A stretch of DNA of 64,000 nucleotides, taken from the NCBI GenBank assembly GCA_944325895.1, contig CALVCA010000005.1:1-64000 (forward strand). The letters run 5' to 3'. This document shows, in pieces, positions 33,796-42,780 of the stretch (the stretch's first letter is position 1; the number at the start of each line of letters is the position of its first letter). The DNA is from Candidatus Gastranaerophilales bacterium. GTDB taxonomy: Bacteria > Cyanobacteriota > Vampirovibrionia > Gastranaerophilales > Gastranaerophilaceae. The translations under genes were made by a program, and so were the position numbers. The notes under the pieces were generated by a model. The model searched no databases, was not told the DNA's origin, and was given only the letters and a program-made list of their open reading frames with translations.

Positions 33796-34387
33796 TACTG
33801 ATTACGAAAATGCAAAGCAAGAGTTCCTTTCAGGAAACGCAAATCCGAAATTTTTTATAAAAAACGGTTACGAGCTGGAAGCTGCATATTGCTATCTTGT
33901 CCTTGATGATTTAAAAAAAGCCGAAGAAATGTTTCAAAAAATTGAGGATAAAGATATCCGTGCTCACTGGGGTTTGGTAATGCTCGGGCTTATCAACGGT
34001 GCTGCCGGAAAATATCCGACTTATTTTGAGTTGAGAAATTTTTTGGAAATTGATTTGAATATTTTAATTAACTATTATAAAGGTGATTATGTTGAAAAAA
34101 TAATTCGTAATGCTGCCTATATGTTTACGATTAACCCCGAAGTCTATAAGTATATCGGCAGAGCTTTTATAAATAATGATTTGGAAGAACAGGGTGTATT
34201 TATTTTAAATATTGCAAAAAATAATTTTTACAATGACCCGGAACTTCATTATATGCTTGCTGAAATTTATTATGGCAAAAAAGATTACGAAAAATGCAAA
34301 CAATCACTTGAAACTTGTCTTAATATCTTACCGGGTTATGCACCTGCTTTGAAAAAATATAGACATATGACCGATACAATTATCTAA
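33779..34387 (+). CDS. TPR-like cytoplasmic protein (202 aa)
   Basis: Helical repeat protein without signal peptide; TPR-like pairs are clearest near residues 35-65, 125-155 and 155-190 (PELHYMLAEIYYGKKDYEKCKQ). It overlaps the secreted TPR gene by 17 nt and is therefore co-translated. Two ATG codons in tandem open the frame. Function unknown. Confidence 0.78.
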   Translation: MMTNINTDYENAKQEFLSGNANPKFFIKNGYELEAAYCYLVLDDLKKAEEMFQKIEDKDIRAHWGLVMLGLINGAAGKYPTYFELRNFLEIDLNILINYYKGDYVEKIIRNAAYMFTINPEVYKYIGRAFINNDLEEQGVFILNIAKNNFYNDPELHYMLAEIYYGKKDYEKCKQSLETCLNILPGYAPALKKYRHMTDTII

Positions 34388-34409
34388 TCGGACAATATAC
34401 AATATAACT

Positions 34410-34784
34410 ATGAAAATATTGATATTGCCGTTATTAATTTTAATATCATTACAGCCGGTATATGCATTCAAAGAAAAGGATTACCAAACTGCCTGGTGCA
34501 GAGATAATAACGGCGATTTGGAGGTTGTATTGTTTGATAAAACCCGTGCCGATTGCGTAACCAAAACATATGCAATAGAATTTGACTTTGCAAAAAAATG
34601 GAAAGAAGCTATAGGGCAGGCGTTATATTATTCAATCGTCTTACGGAAAAATCCCGGAATAGTTTTGATAATTGAAAATCCTAAAAAAGATGGTAAGTAT
34701 CTGAAAAGATTGCAAAAAGTTACGGAAAAATATAATATAAAAGTTTGGACAATAACCCCTGAATATTTAGTTCAAAAGAATTAA
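34410..34784 (+). CDS. Exported PD-(D/E)XK nuclease-like protein (124 aa)
   Basis: A signal peptide (about 1-19) followed by a small alpha/beta domain. The segments CRDNNGDLEV, RADCVTKTYAIEFDF, WKEAIGQALYY and GIVLIIENP follow the order of a PD-(D/E)XK nuclease-like core, with Asp in RADC and Glu in AIEFDF and the GQ-helix. Family members of this type are usually left as hypothetical. TACAAT (34398-34403) ends 7 nt before the ATG and no Shine-Dalgarno sequence exists, so the mRNA may be leaderless. Confidence 0.65.
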   Translation: MKILILPLLILISLQPVYAFKEKDYQTAWCRDNNGDLEVVLFDKTRADCVTKTYAIEFDFAKKWKEAIGQALYYSIVLRKNPGIVLIIENPKKDGKYLKRLQKVTEKYNIKVWTITPEYLVQKN

Positions 34785-36358
34785 GATTTTTCAATATCTC
34801 TGCCGCCGACAATTCTCAGATGTCTTTGTTCGCCTTCGCCGACGGATTGGCTTTCAAGGTTATGTTGTTCGACAAGTTCGTGCTGCAGCTTTCTTATTTG
34901 ATGGTTTTGCGGCTGTAATTCAACGTGTTCCGCTCCTGCCAAAATCTTATTAATTGCGGCTTTAGCTTCATCAAGTGCTCGTTCTGCATCGTCATAATAG
35001 CCACGCAGCGTTTCGTTAGGAACATCAAGGGCTTCTTTTAAAACTTTTTGGATTTGAGCCATAGAATTTGTTTTTACATAGAAAATTTGAAGTCTGTAAT
35101 TGTTTGCAGTGCTTAATACTTTAGCTCCGCCTTTTGCAAAGTTCTTGTGTGCTATAACTATATCGGCATCCTCAATGCTCCTTGTTATTTCAGCATTTAA
35201 GTCAAGCCGTTCGATTATTTTTTCGACAATACTTCTTGATACGGCATACAGATAAATTTTCTTAAAGGCTTTAACACTTTCCGTATAATCTTTTCTGTTA
35301 AAACTGAATTTCATATTATCAGCGGGGATTTTTTGTTCAAGTTTATGAATTTCTTCGGCAATTGTAGGTTCGTGCGGATAAGTTTGATCCACTTTTCTTA
35401 TTTCAGGTCTTATAGGCCAGCCTCTGAGAATATAATCAACTGCTTCTGCCGTGTCTTTATAAACCGCAAGAGTATTTCTGTCCAAAATTTCAATAACAAT
35501 ATCAAATGTAGGCTGTTTTTCACGTTCCAAAACGGTTTTTTGCGAGGCACGTCTTTTTGCTTCATCATCACCCAGTGTAACCGATTGTATACCGCCTACC
35601 AAATCCGATAGCGTCGGGTTTTTTATTAAATTTTCTAAAGTATTACCGTGGGCAGTTGCAATCAACATAACACCACGCTCGGCTATTGTCCTTGCCGCCT
35701 GAGCTTCAGCTTCGGTGCCTATTTCGTCGACTACAATAACTTCGGGTGTATGGTTTTCAACAGCTTCAATCATTATGTCTTTTTGAAATTCCGGTTGGCG
35801 AACTTGCATACGTCGTGCATGTCCTACTGCCGGGTGTGGTATATCACCGTCACCGGCTATTTCATTTGAAGTGTCTACTATTACTACCCGTTTGCCGAGC
35901 TCGTCAGCTACCAGTCTTGAAATTTCTCTCAATTTCGTTGTCTTGCCGACTCCCGGTCTGCCCAAAAACAGTATACTCTTATTTTGCATACAAAAATCTT
36001 TTATACATGCAATTGTCCCCGTAACAACTCTGCCTATCCTGCAAGTAAGTCCGATTATTTTGCCTTGTCTGTTTCTTATTGCACTTATTCTGTGGAGTGT
36101 TCCGGGGATTCCTGAACGGTTATCAGATGTGAATGACTGTATTCGCTGAGTTATGTATGCGATATCGTCATCCGTTACTTCATTTTTCCCTAAATATTCT
36201 ATTCTGCCGGATGAATGTCGTATCTCCGGTACCCTGCCTATGTCCAAAACAATTTCGATAACGTCATTCATTGCCTCATAAGTAATGTGTTTTCGAACCT
36301 TTTCAGGCAAGATTTCAATCAACTTTTCTAAATCATTTTGAAATTTTATATCCGTCAT
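34781..36358 (-). CDS. Ycf45-type AAA ATPase with R3H domain
   Basis: A 525-aa protein. A SpoIIIAA-like N-terminus precedes a P-loop ATPase with Walker A GRPGVGKTT (about 131-139), Walker B VIVVDEIG and ARTIAERGV. A C-terminal R3H-type single-strand nucleic-acid binding motif (ELVEQHNLESQSVG) is present. Its orthologues are Ycf45 of cyanobacteria and some plastids, which supports the lineage call. The role is unknown, presumably RNA- or DNA-linked. AGAGA lies before the ATG, with an extended -10 promoter upstream. The 3' end overlaps the exported nuclease-like gene by 4 nt. Confidence 0.9.
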   Translation of the reverse strand: MTDIKFQNDLEKLIEILPEKVRKHITYEAMNDVIEIVLDIGRVPEIRHSSGRIEYLGKNEVTDDDIAYITQRIQSFTSDNRSGIPGTLHRISAIRNRQGKIIGLTCRIGRVVTGTIACIKDFCMQNKSILFLGRPGVGKTTKLREISRLVADELGKRVVIVDTSNEIAGDGDIPHPAVGHARRMQVRQPEFQKDIMIEAVENHTPEVIVVDEIGTEAEAQAARTIAERGVMLIATAHGNTLENLIKNPTLSDLVGGIQSVTLGDDEAKRRASQKTVLEREKQPTFDIVIEILDRNTLAVYKDTAEAVDYILRGWPIRPEIRKVDQTYPHEPTIAEEIHKLEQKIPADNMKFSFNRKDYTESVKAFKKIYLYAVSRSIVEKIIERLDLNAEITRSIEDADIVIAHKNFAKGGAKVLSTANNYRLQIFYVKTNSMAQIQKVLKEALDVPNETLRGYYDDAERALDEAKAAINKILAGAEHVELQPQNHQIRKLQHELVEQHNLESQSVGEGEQRHLRIVGGRDIEKS

Positions 36359-36373
36359 ATCTCTCTGATATTA

Positions 36374-36382
36374 TTATACCAC
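36374..36382 (-). promoter_or_regulatory. Extended -10 promoter of the Ycf45-type gene
   Basis: Minus-strand TGgTATAAT (36382-36374). Start near 36367, giving a 9-nt leader with AGAGA. Confidence 0.6.
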
Positions 36383-36507
36383 TTTTTTGCTTTTTTTCAT
36401 CAGTCTTTGGTGCTACGTATATAGCAATTTTACAAATCTTAATTTCGCACGGTTTTTGCCGCTGTTTGAAAAAATTTTATATAAAAAATCAATCTTAGGA
36501 ATGATAA

Positions 36508-37494
36508 TTATCCGAAATAATTTTTTAAACCTATTGTAAGTTTTTTATTTTTGCAGAGTTTTTTTAATTTAGCAATTGCCCTGTTTTCAATTTGGCGAAT
36601 GCGTTCACGAGATACACCATATTGAGAACCGATTTCATCGAGCGTCTTTTTTGCACCGTTATTATCCAGCCCATAGCGTAATATTAATACATCACGTTCT
36701 TTTTGGCTTAATTGGCTTAGAATTTTTCTGATATCTTCAAGCAGATTTTCCTGAGAAACCCTGCTGTCGGGAGTTATTGTGCTTTCGTCTACTATAAAGT
36801 CGGATAATTTTGTGGCATCTTCATCGGAATTTGCAGGAGTATCCATGCTTATTGTTGATTGTGCCGCTTTTACTATTGACGTAAGTTTGTTAACTGGAAC
36901 CCCTAATCTGTATGCAATTTCTTGTTTTGTCGGGGTATGCCCCAATTCTGTTGTTAAATCCAGTGTTGCACGGCGTATTTTGCCCAAAGATTCTATCATA
37001 TGTATCGGCAGTCGTATTATTCTTGCCTTATCCGCAATTGCACGTGTGATTGACTGCTGTATCCACCAGGTTGCATATGTCGAAAATTTGTATCCCTTTG
37101 TGTAATCAAAACGTCCGGCAGCTTTTATTAAGCCCATGTTCCCTTCCTGTATTAAATCAAGAAATGATAAACCTCTGCCTATATATTTTTTTGCAATACT
37201 TACAACAAGTCTGAGGTTTGCATTGACAAGCAGGTCTTTTGAAAAGCTGTCGTGGTCGTCTTTTATTTTTTTTGCAAGATCAAGTTCTTGTTCGGAGCTT
37301 AACAGCGGAATTTTCCCGATTTGCTGTAAATAAATTCTTACACTGTCATCTGCGTTAATTGAGCTTAAACTTTCTTGTATCTTTGGATCCTCTACGGATT
37401 CAAGAACATCATCGTCTTCAATTTTATGAAAATCTATATTATCATCGGAAATGTCATCTGTCATTATTCCGAATTTTTCAAACTCTTTTTTCAT
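36508..37494 (-). CDS. rpoD: RNA polymerase sigma factor, RpoD/SigA family
   Basis: A 328-aa group 1 or 2 sigma-70 factor. Region 1.2 starts at DSVRIYLQQIG; region 2 has DLIQEGNMGL and the -10 recognition helix YKFSTYATWWIQQ; region 3 and region 4 (VSRERIRQIENRAIAKL) are complete. There is no long region 1.1. Conserved 2.4 and 4.2 fit the TTGACA/TATAAT promoters seen throughout. It may be the primary sigma factor, but a paralog elsewhere cannot be excluded. GGAG precedes the ATG. Confidence 0.9.
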   Translation of the reverse strand: MKKEFEKFGIMTDDISDDNIDFHKIEDDDVLESVEDPKIQESLSSINADDSVRIYLQQIGKIPLLSSEQELDLAKKIKDDHDSFSKDLLVNANLRLVVSIAKKYIGRGLSFLDLIQEGNMGLIKAAGRFDYTKGYKFSTYATWWIQQSITRAIADKARIIRLPIHMIESLGKIRRATLDLTTELGHTPTKQEIAYRLGVPVNKLTSIVKAAQSTISMDTPANSDEDATKLSDFIVDESTITPDSRVSQENLLEDIRKILSQLSQKERDVLILRYGLDNNGAKKTLDEIGSQYGVSRERIRQIENRAIAKLKKLCKNKKLTIGLKNYFG

Positions 37495-37528
37495 TTTATT
37501 GCTCCATGTTTTTATTATAAATTTATTT

Positions 37529-38284
37529 TTATTTTGATGTTTCTTTTTTAATATTATTTAACTTTTGCCGTAGAATTTCAAATATTATTGCACTGTAGGC
37601 ATTTGATACATTTAAAGAATTAAAGTTATTCATCATCGGAATTTTTACAATAAAATCGGATGATTTCAGCAGTGATTTTGAAATTCCTGCATGTTCTGCT
37701 CCCATAATTATTGCAGAATTCATACCGCAGTAATTTATGTTGTAATAATTATCTTTTGCTGATGCGTCAGTTGCAATTATCCACCAGTCGTTATTTTTTA
37801 GTTTTTGTACTGCGTTAACCAGACTATTGACTTTGATAACCGGTATGTGGTTGATAGCTCCGGCACTTGTTTTTTCAACTATTGAGTTAACCAATACATT
37901 ACGTCTTGAAGGTATTATTATCCCCGCTGCTCCGGCACAAACACTTGTTCTTATTATTGCTCCTAAATTGTGCGGGTCTTCCACTCCGTCAAGAATTACT
38001 ACGCAATCATTTTCGTGTTTTTGCTCCAAAAATTCATCAAGCTCCATATATTTTATTGGTGAAATATAGGCAAGTACACCCTGATGGTTGTATTCTGCGT
38101 ATGGCTGAAATTTTTCTTTCGCAACAAATTGAAAAATAACTCCGTTTTTTGCTGCTAATTCTTTTATTTTGTTTAATTTTGTATCATTGTGCAGATTTTT
38201 GGATATTAAAATTTTGTTTATTTCCCGCTCTCCGGCTATTAGTGCTTCTAAAACGGAATTTTTTCCGAAAATTATTTCATCCAT
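37529..38284 (-). CDS. rlmB: SpoU/TrmH family 23S rRNA 2'-O-methyltransferase (RlmB-like)
   Basis: A 251-aa SPOUT enzyme: an L30e-like substrate-binding N-terminus (1-75) and a knotted methyltransferase domain with motif 1 DPHNLGAIIRT, motif 2 IIMGAEHAGIS and motif 3 IPMMNNFNSLNVSNA. RlmB methylates G2251 of 23S rRNA; the exact site here is inferred from family. It overlaps the nadA gene by 8 nt. Confidence 0.9.
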   Translation of the reverse strand: MDEIIFGKNSVLEALIAGEREINKILISKNLHNDTKLNKIKELAAKNGVIFQFVAKEKFQPYAEYNHQGVLAYISPIKYMELDEFLEQKHENDCVVILDGVEDPHNLGAIIRTSVCAGAAGIIIPSRRNVLVNSIVEKTSAGAINHIPVIKVNSLVNAVQKLKNNDWWIIATDASAKDNYYNINYCGMNSAIIMGAEHAGISKSLLKSSDFIVKIPMMNNFNSLNVSNAYSAIIFEILRQKLNNIKKETSK

Positions 38285-39191
38285 TATTTCCCTCGCTAAG
38301 CATTCTGTCTATACAGCCCAAAGCTTTTCGTGCTAAATCTTTTTCCACATTTATTTCATGCTTTTCGTAAACCAATGAATTATAAATATCTTCTAAAGTA
38401 TGCCATTTCATGTTTTGGCATATTAAATTGTCTTTTATCATTATAAATTCTTTTTCCGGTAAATCACGTTTTAATCGGTCATATACACCTTTTTCGGTTG
38501 CAATTACAAATTGTTTTTCACTGCTTTTTTTAGCATAATTCATAATCCCCGTTGTACTGCCTACATAATCCGAAAGTTCAGTTACGGATTGATGGCATTC
38601 AGGATGTGTCAAAATTTTTGCCTCAGGATATTTTTCCCTAATTGCAATAATATCTTCAGCTTTTATCTTTAAATGTGTCGGACAGCAGCCGGGATATGTA
38701 ATTACTTCCACCCCGTCGAGATTTGCTTCAACCCATTTGCCTAAATAGTTATCGGGTAAAAATAAAACTTTTTTTGCTCCTAAGCTTTTTACTATTTTTA
38801 CCGCATTTGAACTCGTACAGCAAATATCACATTCCGATTTTACTTCAGCGGTTGAGTTGATATAACAAACAACCGGAATGCCGGGGTTTTGGGATTTGAA
38901 TTTCCTCAATTGCTCCAAATTAATCATGTCTGCCATTTCGCAACCTGATTTTAATTCGGGCAAAAGTACTTTTTTATCGGGTGAGAGAATTTTGGCGGTT
39001 TGTGCCATAAAATACACTCCCGCAAACACAATTATATCAGCATCCGTTTTTGCCGCCATTTGGCTTAAATATAGTGAATCGCCTACAAAATCCGCTACTT
39101 CATCTATTTCAATATTCTGATAGCAATGTGCCAGTATTACGGCATTTTTTTCTCTCTTTAGCTTATTTATTTTTTCTGTTAATTCGTGCAT
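38277..39191 (-). CDS. nadA: Quinolinate synthase A
   Basis: Condenses iminoaspartate with dihydroxyacetone phosphate to quinolinate in NAD synthesis, using an oxygen-sensitive 4Fe-4S cluster. The 304-aa protein has the three cluster cysteines, C84 (SGCEMAD), C170 (PGCCPTH) and C258 (LICQNMKWH), and the YINSTAEVK and PDNYLG motifs. It is the short NadA form. GGAG lies before the ATG. The partner NadB and NadC genes are not in the window. Confidence 0.95.
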   Translation of the reverse strand: MHELTEKINKLKREKNAVILAHCYQNIEIDEVADFVGDSLYLSQMAAKTDADIIVFAGVYFMAQTAKILSPDKKVLLPELKSGCEMADMINLEQLRKFKSQNPGIPVVCYINSTAEVKSECDICCTSSNAVKIVKSLGAKKVLFLPDNYLGKWVEANLDGVEVITYPGCCPTHLKIKAEDIIAIREKYPEAKILTHPECHQSVTELSDYVGSTTGIMNYAKKSSEKQFVIATEKGVYDRLKRDLPEKEFIMIKDNLICQNMKWHTLEDIYNSLVYEKHEINVEKDLARKALGCIDRMLSEGNNG

Positions 39192-39221
39192 TAAATATCT
39201 CCATGTAAATTTATGTTAAAT

Positions 39222-39251
39222 TTGGGATGTTTATTAAATATATTGTATAAT
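39222..39251 (+). promoter_or_regulatory. Promoter of the PilM/N-PilO operon
   Basis: TTGGGA (39222-39227), 18-bp spacer, TATAAT (39246-39251). The leader to 39278 is about 20 nt; no strong Shine-Dalgarno sequence is evident. Confidence 0.55.
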
Positions 39252-39277
39252 AAAAATATAAATAAGTACGGTATTTT

Positions 39278-40951
39278 ATGGAAAAATTTATAAACGAATT
39301 ATTATCAAAACTTTCAGTAGGCAGCAAGGAATTTGTGTATGTATCTGTCACCCCGAATGTAGGGCTGGAAATGGTTCAAGTGGATCCTGTTTCCAAGATT
39401 GTTAAAACATACGGGCATAAACCGCTTGAATACAGTGACAGCATGCGTGAAATTGCTGATTATGAACAATTTAAAACAGCTTTGCAGGAATTATTTTCAG
39501 AATTAAAAATAAGTCCTAAATGTAATATGATTTTAAATATTCCGCTTGTACATTTCGGCAAAATTGAACTGCCGTTGCTTTTAAACGATGACGGTATTAC
39601 GGAAGCAATTGTTTCCGAAGTTGAACAGGCATACATATTTAAACGCTGCGAGCCGGTTGTCAGCTGGTTTGACGGCAGCACCGGCAGTTCGTCCGAAACT
39701 CGTACAATTTTTTATTCGGCTGTTCAAAAGACTGCTGTGGATAAGATTAAAGAGGTATTAAATGAGCTTGGTGCAACGCTTGTAAGTTTGGAAGTTTCTT
39801 TGATTTCTATATTAAGAGCTTTGGATTTTTCAGGCAGTGCTGAAACACAAATGACTGAAGGCACGGCATGGAATTTAATGCTCGTTAATTCAAACGGCTA
39901 TTCCATTGTTGCTATGTCCGGTAAAAATATTGTTGATTATTATGATGAGCCGCTGGCTCTTAAAACTTATGAATTGGACGAGATTTATCAGGCTATTGAT
40001 GCTTCGGCTCAAATTGCTTTGATGAATTTCCCGACAAATTATATGTATATTGTGTCGGAAACTGATATGGTAAGTGCCGAACATTTGGCTTCCAAGCTTC
40101 AACAAGACGGTAAAATTGATTTTATTGAAAATAACGCTTTTAAGAAAAAAGAGCTTTTACCTGTCAGTTTGGATATTTTGCCCGATGAGGTTATGAAAAT
40201 TTCTATGGAAGCAATCGGTATTGCTATTTCCAAGACTTTTCCGTACCCTGTAACACTTGATTTTTCCGGAAATGTTAAAAAAGATATCGCCGCTGTTGAA
40301 GATGAAACTATTTCTTTTCAGTTTAACGGTAAAGAAGTAATTTTTAAGGAAAGTGTTTTAAGAAAAGCGGCAATTGTTTTAGGGGCTGTTTTGTTAGTCC
40401 CGTCATTAATTGTTATGTTTACTTTGCCTAATGTTCAAAAAGCAAGGCAAAAAGAGCTTGATGACATTAATGCTAAAATTAAAAACGTAGACGCAGAAAT
40501 AAAAAAATTGACCGAAGCTGCTTCCGCAACAGGTGCTTTTGCGGTTAAGACAGAGGTAGAAAATGTTGTTAAAAATAACAGAGCAAAATTACTTTCTTAT
40601 TCCGCAATAGGCGAATCTGTTCCTAAAAAACTTTGGATTACGTATTTTTTGTCTAAAGAAGACGGAAAAATAGATATCAAGGGTGTGTCCGAAAATGTTG
40701 AAGATATTTATAAATTTTTTAGAAATATGAAGGATTATTTAATTGATACGCAATTAAGATTGCACAATTTGGAAATGCAATCTTTGTCTATTGATGATGC
40801 AGTATCGGGCGGTAAGGTTAATTATAATTTTGAGATTACCAATATGGACGATTCTGATTTAAAACCGACCGCAAAGTCTGATAAGAATGACGGTAATAAA
40901 GCTAAAAACAAGAGTGTAGACAAATTGGAACCTGTGAATGTAGAGGAATAG
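39278..40951 (+). CDS. PilM-PilN fusion-like pilus assembly protein (557 aa)
   Basis: Residues 1-350 resemble PilM, an actin-fold cytoplasmic protein (paired beta-strand lobes, NMILNIPLVHFGKIELP). A single membrane helix at about 380-402, a coiled coil (405-440) and a periplasmic ferredoxin-like domain (about 450-540) follow, as in PilN/GspL-C. Together they match PilM fused to PilN, an arrangement like GspL. The next gene is PilO-like, 1 nt downstream. They form the alignment subcomplex of a type IV pilus or type II secretion-like machine. The Lys-rich tail is unusual. Confidence 0.75.
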   Translation: MEKFINELLSKLSVGSKEFVYVSVTPNVGLEMVQVDPVSKIVKTYGHKPLEYSDSMREIADYEQFKTALQELFSELKISPKCNMILNIPLVHFGKIELPLLLNDDGITEAIVSEVEQAYIFKRCEPVVSWFDGSTGSSSETRTIFYSAVQKTAVDKIKEVLNELGATLVSLEVSLISILRALDFSGSAETQMTEGTAWNLMLVNSNGYSIVAMSGKNIVDYYDEPLALKTYELDEIYQAIDASAQIALMNFPTNYMYIVSETDMVSAEHLASKLQQDGKIDFIENNAFKKKELLPVSLDILPDEVMKISMEAIGIAISKTFPYPVTLDFSGNVKKDIAAVEDETISFQFNGKEVIFKESVLRKAAIVLGAVLLVPSLIVMFTLPNVQKARQKELDDINAKIKNVDAEIKKLTEAASATGAFAVKTEVENVVKNNRAKLLSYSAIGESVPKKLWITYFLSKEDGKIDIKGVSENVEDIYKFFRNMKDYLIDTQLRLHNLEMQSLSIDDAVSGGKVNYNFEITNMDDSDLKPTAKSDKNDGNKAKNKSVDKLEPVNVEE

Positions 40952-40952
40952 C

Positions 40953-41537
40953 ATGCAAGAATTAGAATTATATTTAAGAAAATTAAAAATAGTTATATTA
41001 ATCTTGCTGGCGGCATTGATTGGTTTTGGTTATACAGTGAGCAAGATTGTGCCTGTAGTACAGGATATTATACGTATAAAAAAAGAAAATGAAGCTGCTG
41101 TAACAAGTTTGGCAGATAAAGAAAGAACGCTTGCAAATTTAAAGGAAAAAACCGCAAAAGCTAATGAAGAAAGTAAAGAACAGGTAAAAGGATTTTTTAG
41201 ACCAATAGAACAGGGGCTTGATGCTGAAAGTGCCATTGCAAACGAATTTTCGGAAATTTTGGTCGCAATTCGTGATAACGCTATCAAAACCCGTTCCATA
41301 AAATATACTTATAACCCGGCTGATGATAATTTTGTTAAGAATATGCCGGATAAATACCACGTTGCAAAAATGGATATTGAAATGATTGCTACTTATAAAG
41401 ATTTTGAAAGATTTCTAAAAGAACTTTATAAGCACGAACATTTCTTAGATATTTCATCAATGGAAGTTGCAGCTTATCAGAAAGATAAAAAAATTCTGCT
41501 TATTAAATTCCAAATGAAATTATATGCTGAGAAATAG
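40953..41537 (+). CDS. PilO-like pilus assembly protein (194 aa)
   Basis: One N-terminal membrane helix (about 13-33), a coiled coil (40-75), then a periplasmic domain with the PilO-type pattern (YHVAKMDIEMIATYKDFERFL). It follows the PilM/N gene by 1 nt and would dimerise with its PilN half. Its stop codon abuts the stop codon of the convergent radical SAM gene with no base between. Confidence 0.75.
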   Translation: MQELELYLRKLKIVILILLAALIGFGYTVSKIVPVVQDIIRIKKENEAAVTSLADKERTLANLKEKTAKANEESKEQVKGFFRPIEQGLDAESAIANEFSEILVAIRDNAIKTRSIKYTYNPADDNFVKNMPDKYHVAKMDIEMIATYKDFERFLKELYKHEHFLDISSMEVAAYQKDKKILLIKFQMKLYAEK

Positions 41538-42386
41538 TTATTCTTTAAATAAATTAAAATCTATTTTAAATAATGCATCTTTATTTTTCAGACATAGAGA
41601 ACAGAAATCTGTTTCCAGCGGATTTTTTCTTGAAAAATCTTTGAATGAACCGCCGCTGCGTCCTCTGTGATCATTTGCCAAAAACGGACAGGTATATACA
41701 CCTTTTGCTGTCAAAACCCTGCCGTATTCGCAGTCGGTACTGTTCCACGTTGTCGTGTCGGTTATTTGTCCTTTTTTATAAGCATTATTTATTTTAAAAT
41801 TATTATTTTCCGCTTCAAATCCTATTTTTTTGAATACTGTTTTAAATTCTTCAACAAGAGTTTTTTCGTCTTCATTGTAGTAGTTTGTAATACATAATAT
41901 CGGATTAAAATCATATTTTATAAGGCTTTTTACGGCATTTAAAACTTGGCGATATGTTCCTCTGCCTCTTATATCGTCATTTTTTATCTCATTGTAATGA
42001 TCAATACTTAATTTAAATATAATTTCATATTCGCTTTCGCTTTCAACTTTTTTCAAAAAACGGGCTTTTTTTTCATTGATAAATGAACCGTTTGTAAAAA
42101 TGCATACACTTGCACGTTTCAAACAGAGCCGGAGGATATTGTTAAAGTCCGGATGGGTCATAGGCTCCGCCCCTGTCAGATAAATACATTGTATATCTTC
42201 TGCAGTTGTATCTTTTAATGCTTCTTTTATCTTATCAATGTGGATAAAATCTTTAACATTTTTATTCAACGGAAAATCAATGTAGCAATGTTTGCATCTT
42301 TGATTGCAGTTTTTAGCGGTAAGTTCTATAAAAAGATTGTTTAATGCTTTAAGCCGGCAGACCGGTGCTGTGTATATAGTATTCAT
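41538..42386 (-). CDS. Radical SAM protein with C-terminal cysteine cluster
   Basis: A 282-aa radical SAM enzyme. The cluster motif C27-x3-C31-x2-C34 (CNQRCKHCY) binds the SAM-reducing 4Fe-4S; LTGAEPMTHPD is the GGE-type motif. The C-terminal half has a SPASM-like set of Cys (DCEY, TCPFL, FCSLC) for further cluster binding. SPASM members modify peptides or sugars, but no precursor peptide is recognised next to it. GAGAGGG precedes the ATG. Substrate unknown. Confidence 0.88.
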   Translation of the reverse strand: MNTIYTAPVCRLKALNNLFIELTAKNCNQRCKHCYIDFPLNKNVKDFIHIDKIKEALKDTTAEDIQCIYLTGAEPMTHPDFNNILRLCLKRASVCIFTNGSFINEKKARFLKKVESESEYEIIFKLSIDHYNEIKNDDIRGRGTYRQVLNAVKSLIKYDFNPILCITNYYNEDEKTLVEEFKTVFKKIGFEAENNNFKINNAYKKGQITDTTTWNSTDCEYGRVLTAKGVYTCPFLANDHRGRSGGSFKDFSRKNPLETDFCSLCLKNKDALFKIDFNLFKE

Positions 42387-42447
42387 ATGTCCCTCTCAAA
42401 TGTATTTTATGATTGTGATGCAAAAATAAAATCCGCCGATTTGGTAA

Positions 42448-42780
42448 TTAGTTTTTGTCATCAGCATAATTTTTAAAATGATGAGGTTTTTTATCTTCCA
42501 GCCAGCGGCTCATTATGTAATTTTCGTAGCTTAGAGCAAAATTGTTCAGAGTATTCATTAAAATCCTTCCGCTGTCTGATTTTCCCATTATAACGAATTC
42601 TCCGTAACTGTTTTCCGCAAGCATTAATTCACAGTGTATAATCTTTTCAACATTAGTTTTCGGATGTCTGTGGATTATATCTCTTATCCATTGACATAAA
42701 AGTTTTGTTGAAGTTGTTTTATTTTCTATTATTTCCTGATTGTATTGCTGCAGGTATTTTGCAAATTCTTTTAGTATCAT
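42448..42780 (-). CDS. Hypothetical protein coupled to comF (110 aa)
   Basis: Unrecognised, helical and soluble. The ATG at 42780 overlaps the TGA of comF (ATGA), so it is made by translational coupling; an upstream ATG at 42804 also exists within comF. No signal or membrane segment. Confidence 0.65.
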   Translation of the reverse strand: MILKEFAKYLQQYNQEIIENKTTSTKLLCQWIRDIIHRHPKTNVEKIIHCELMLAENSYGEFVIMGKSDSGRILMNTLNNFALSYENYIMSRWLEDKKPHHFKNYADDKN

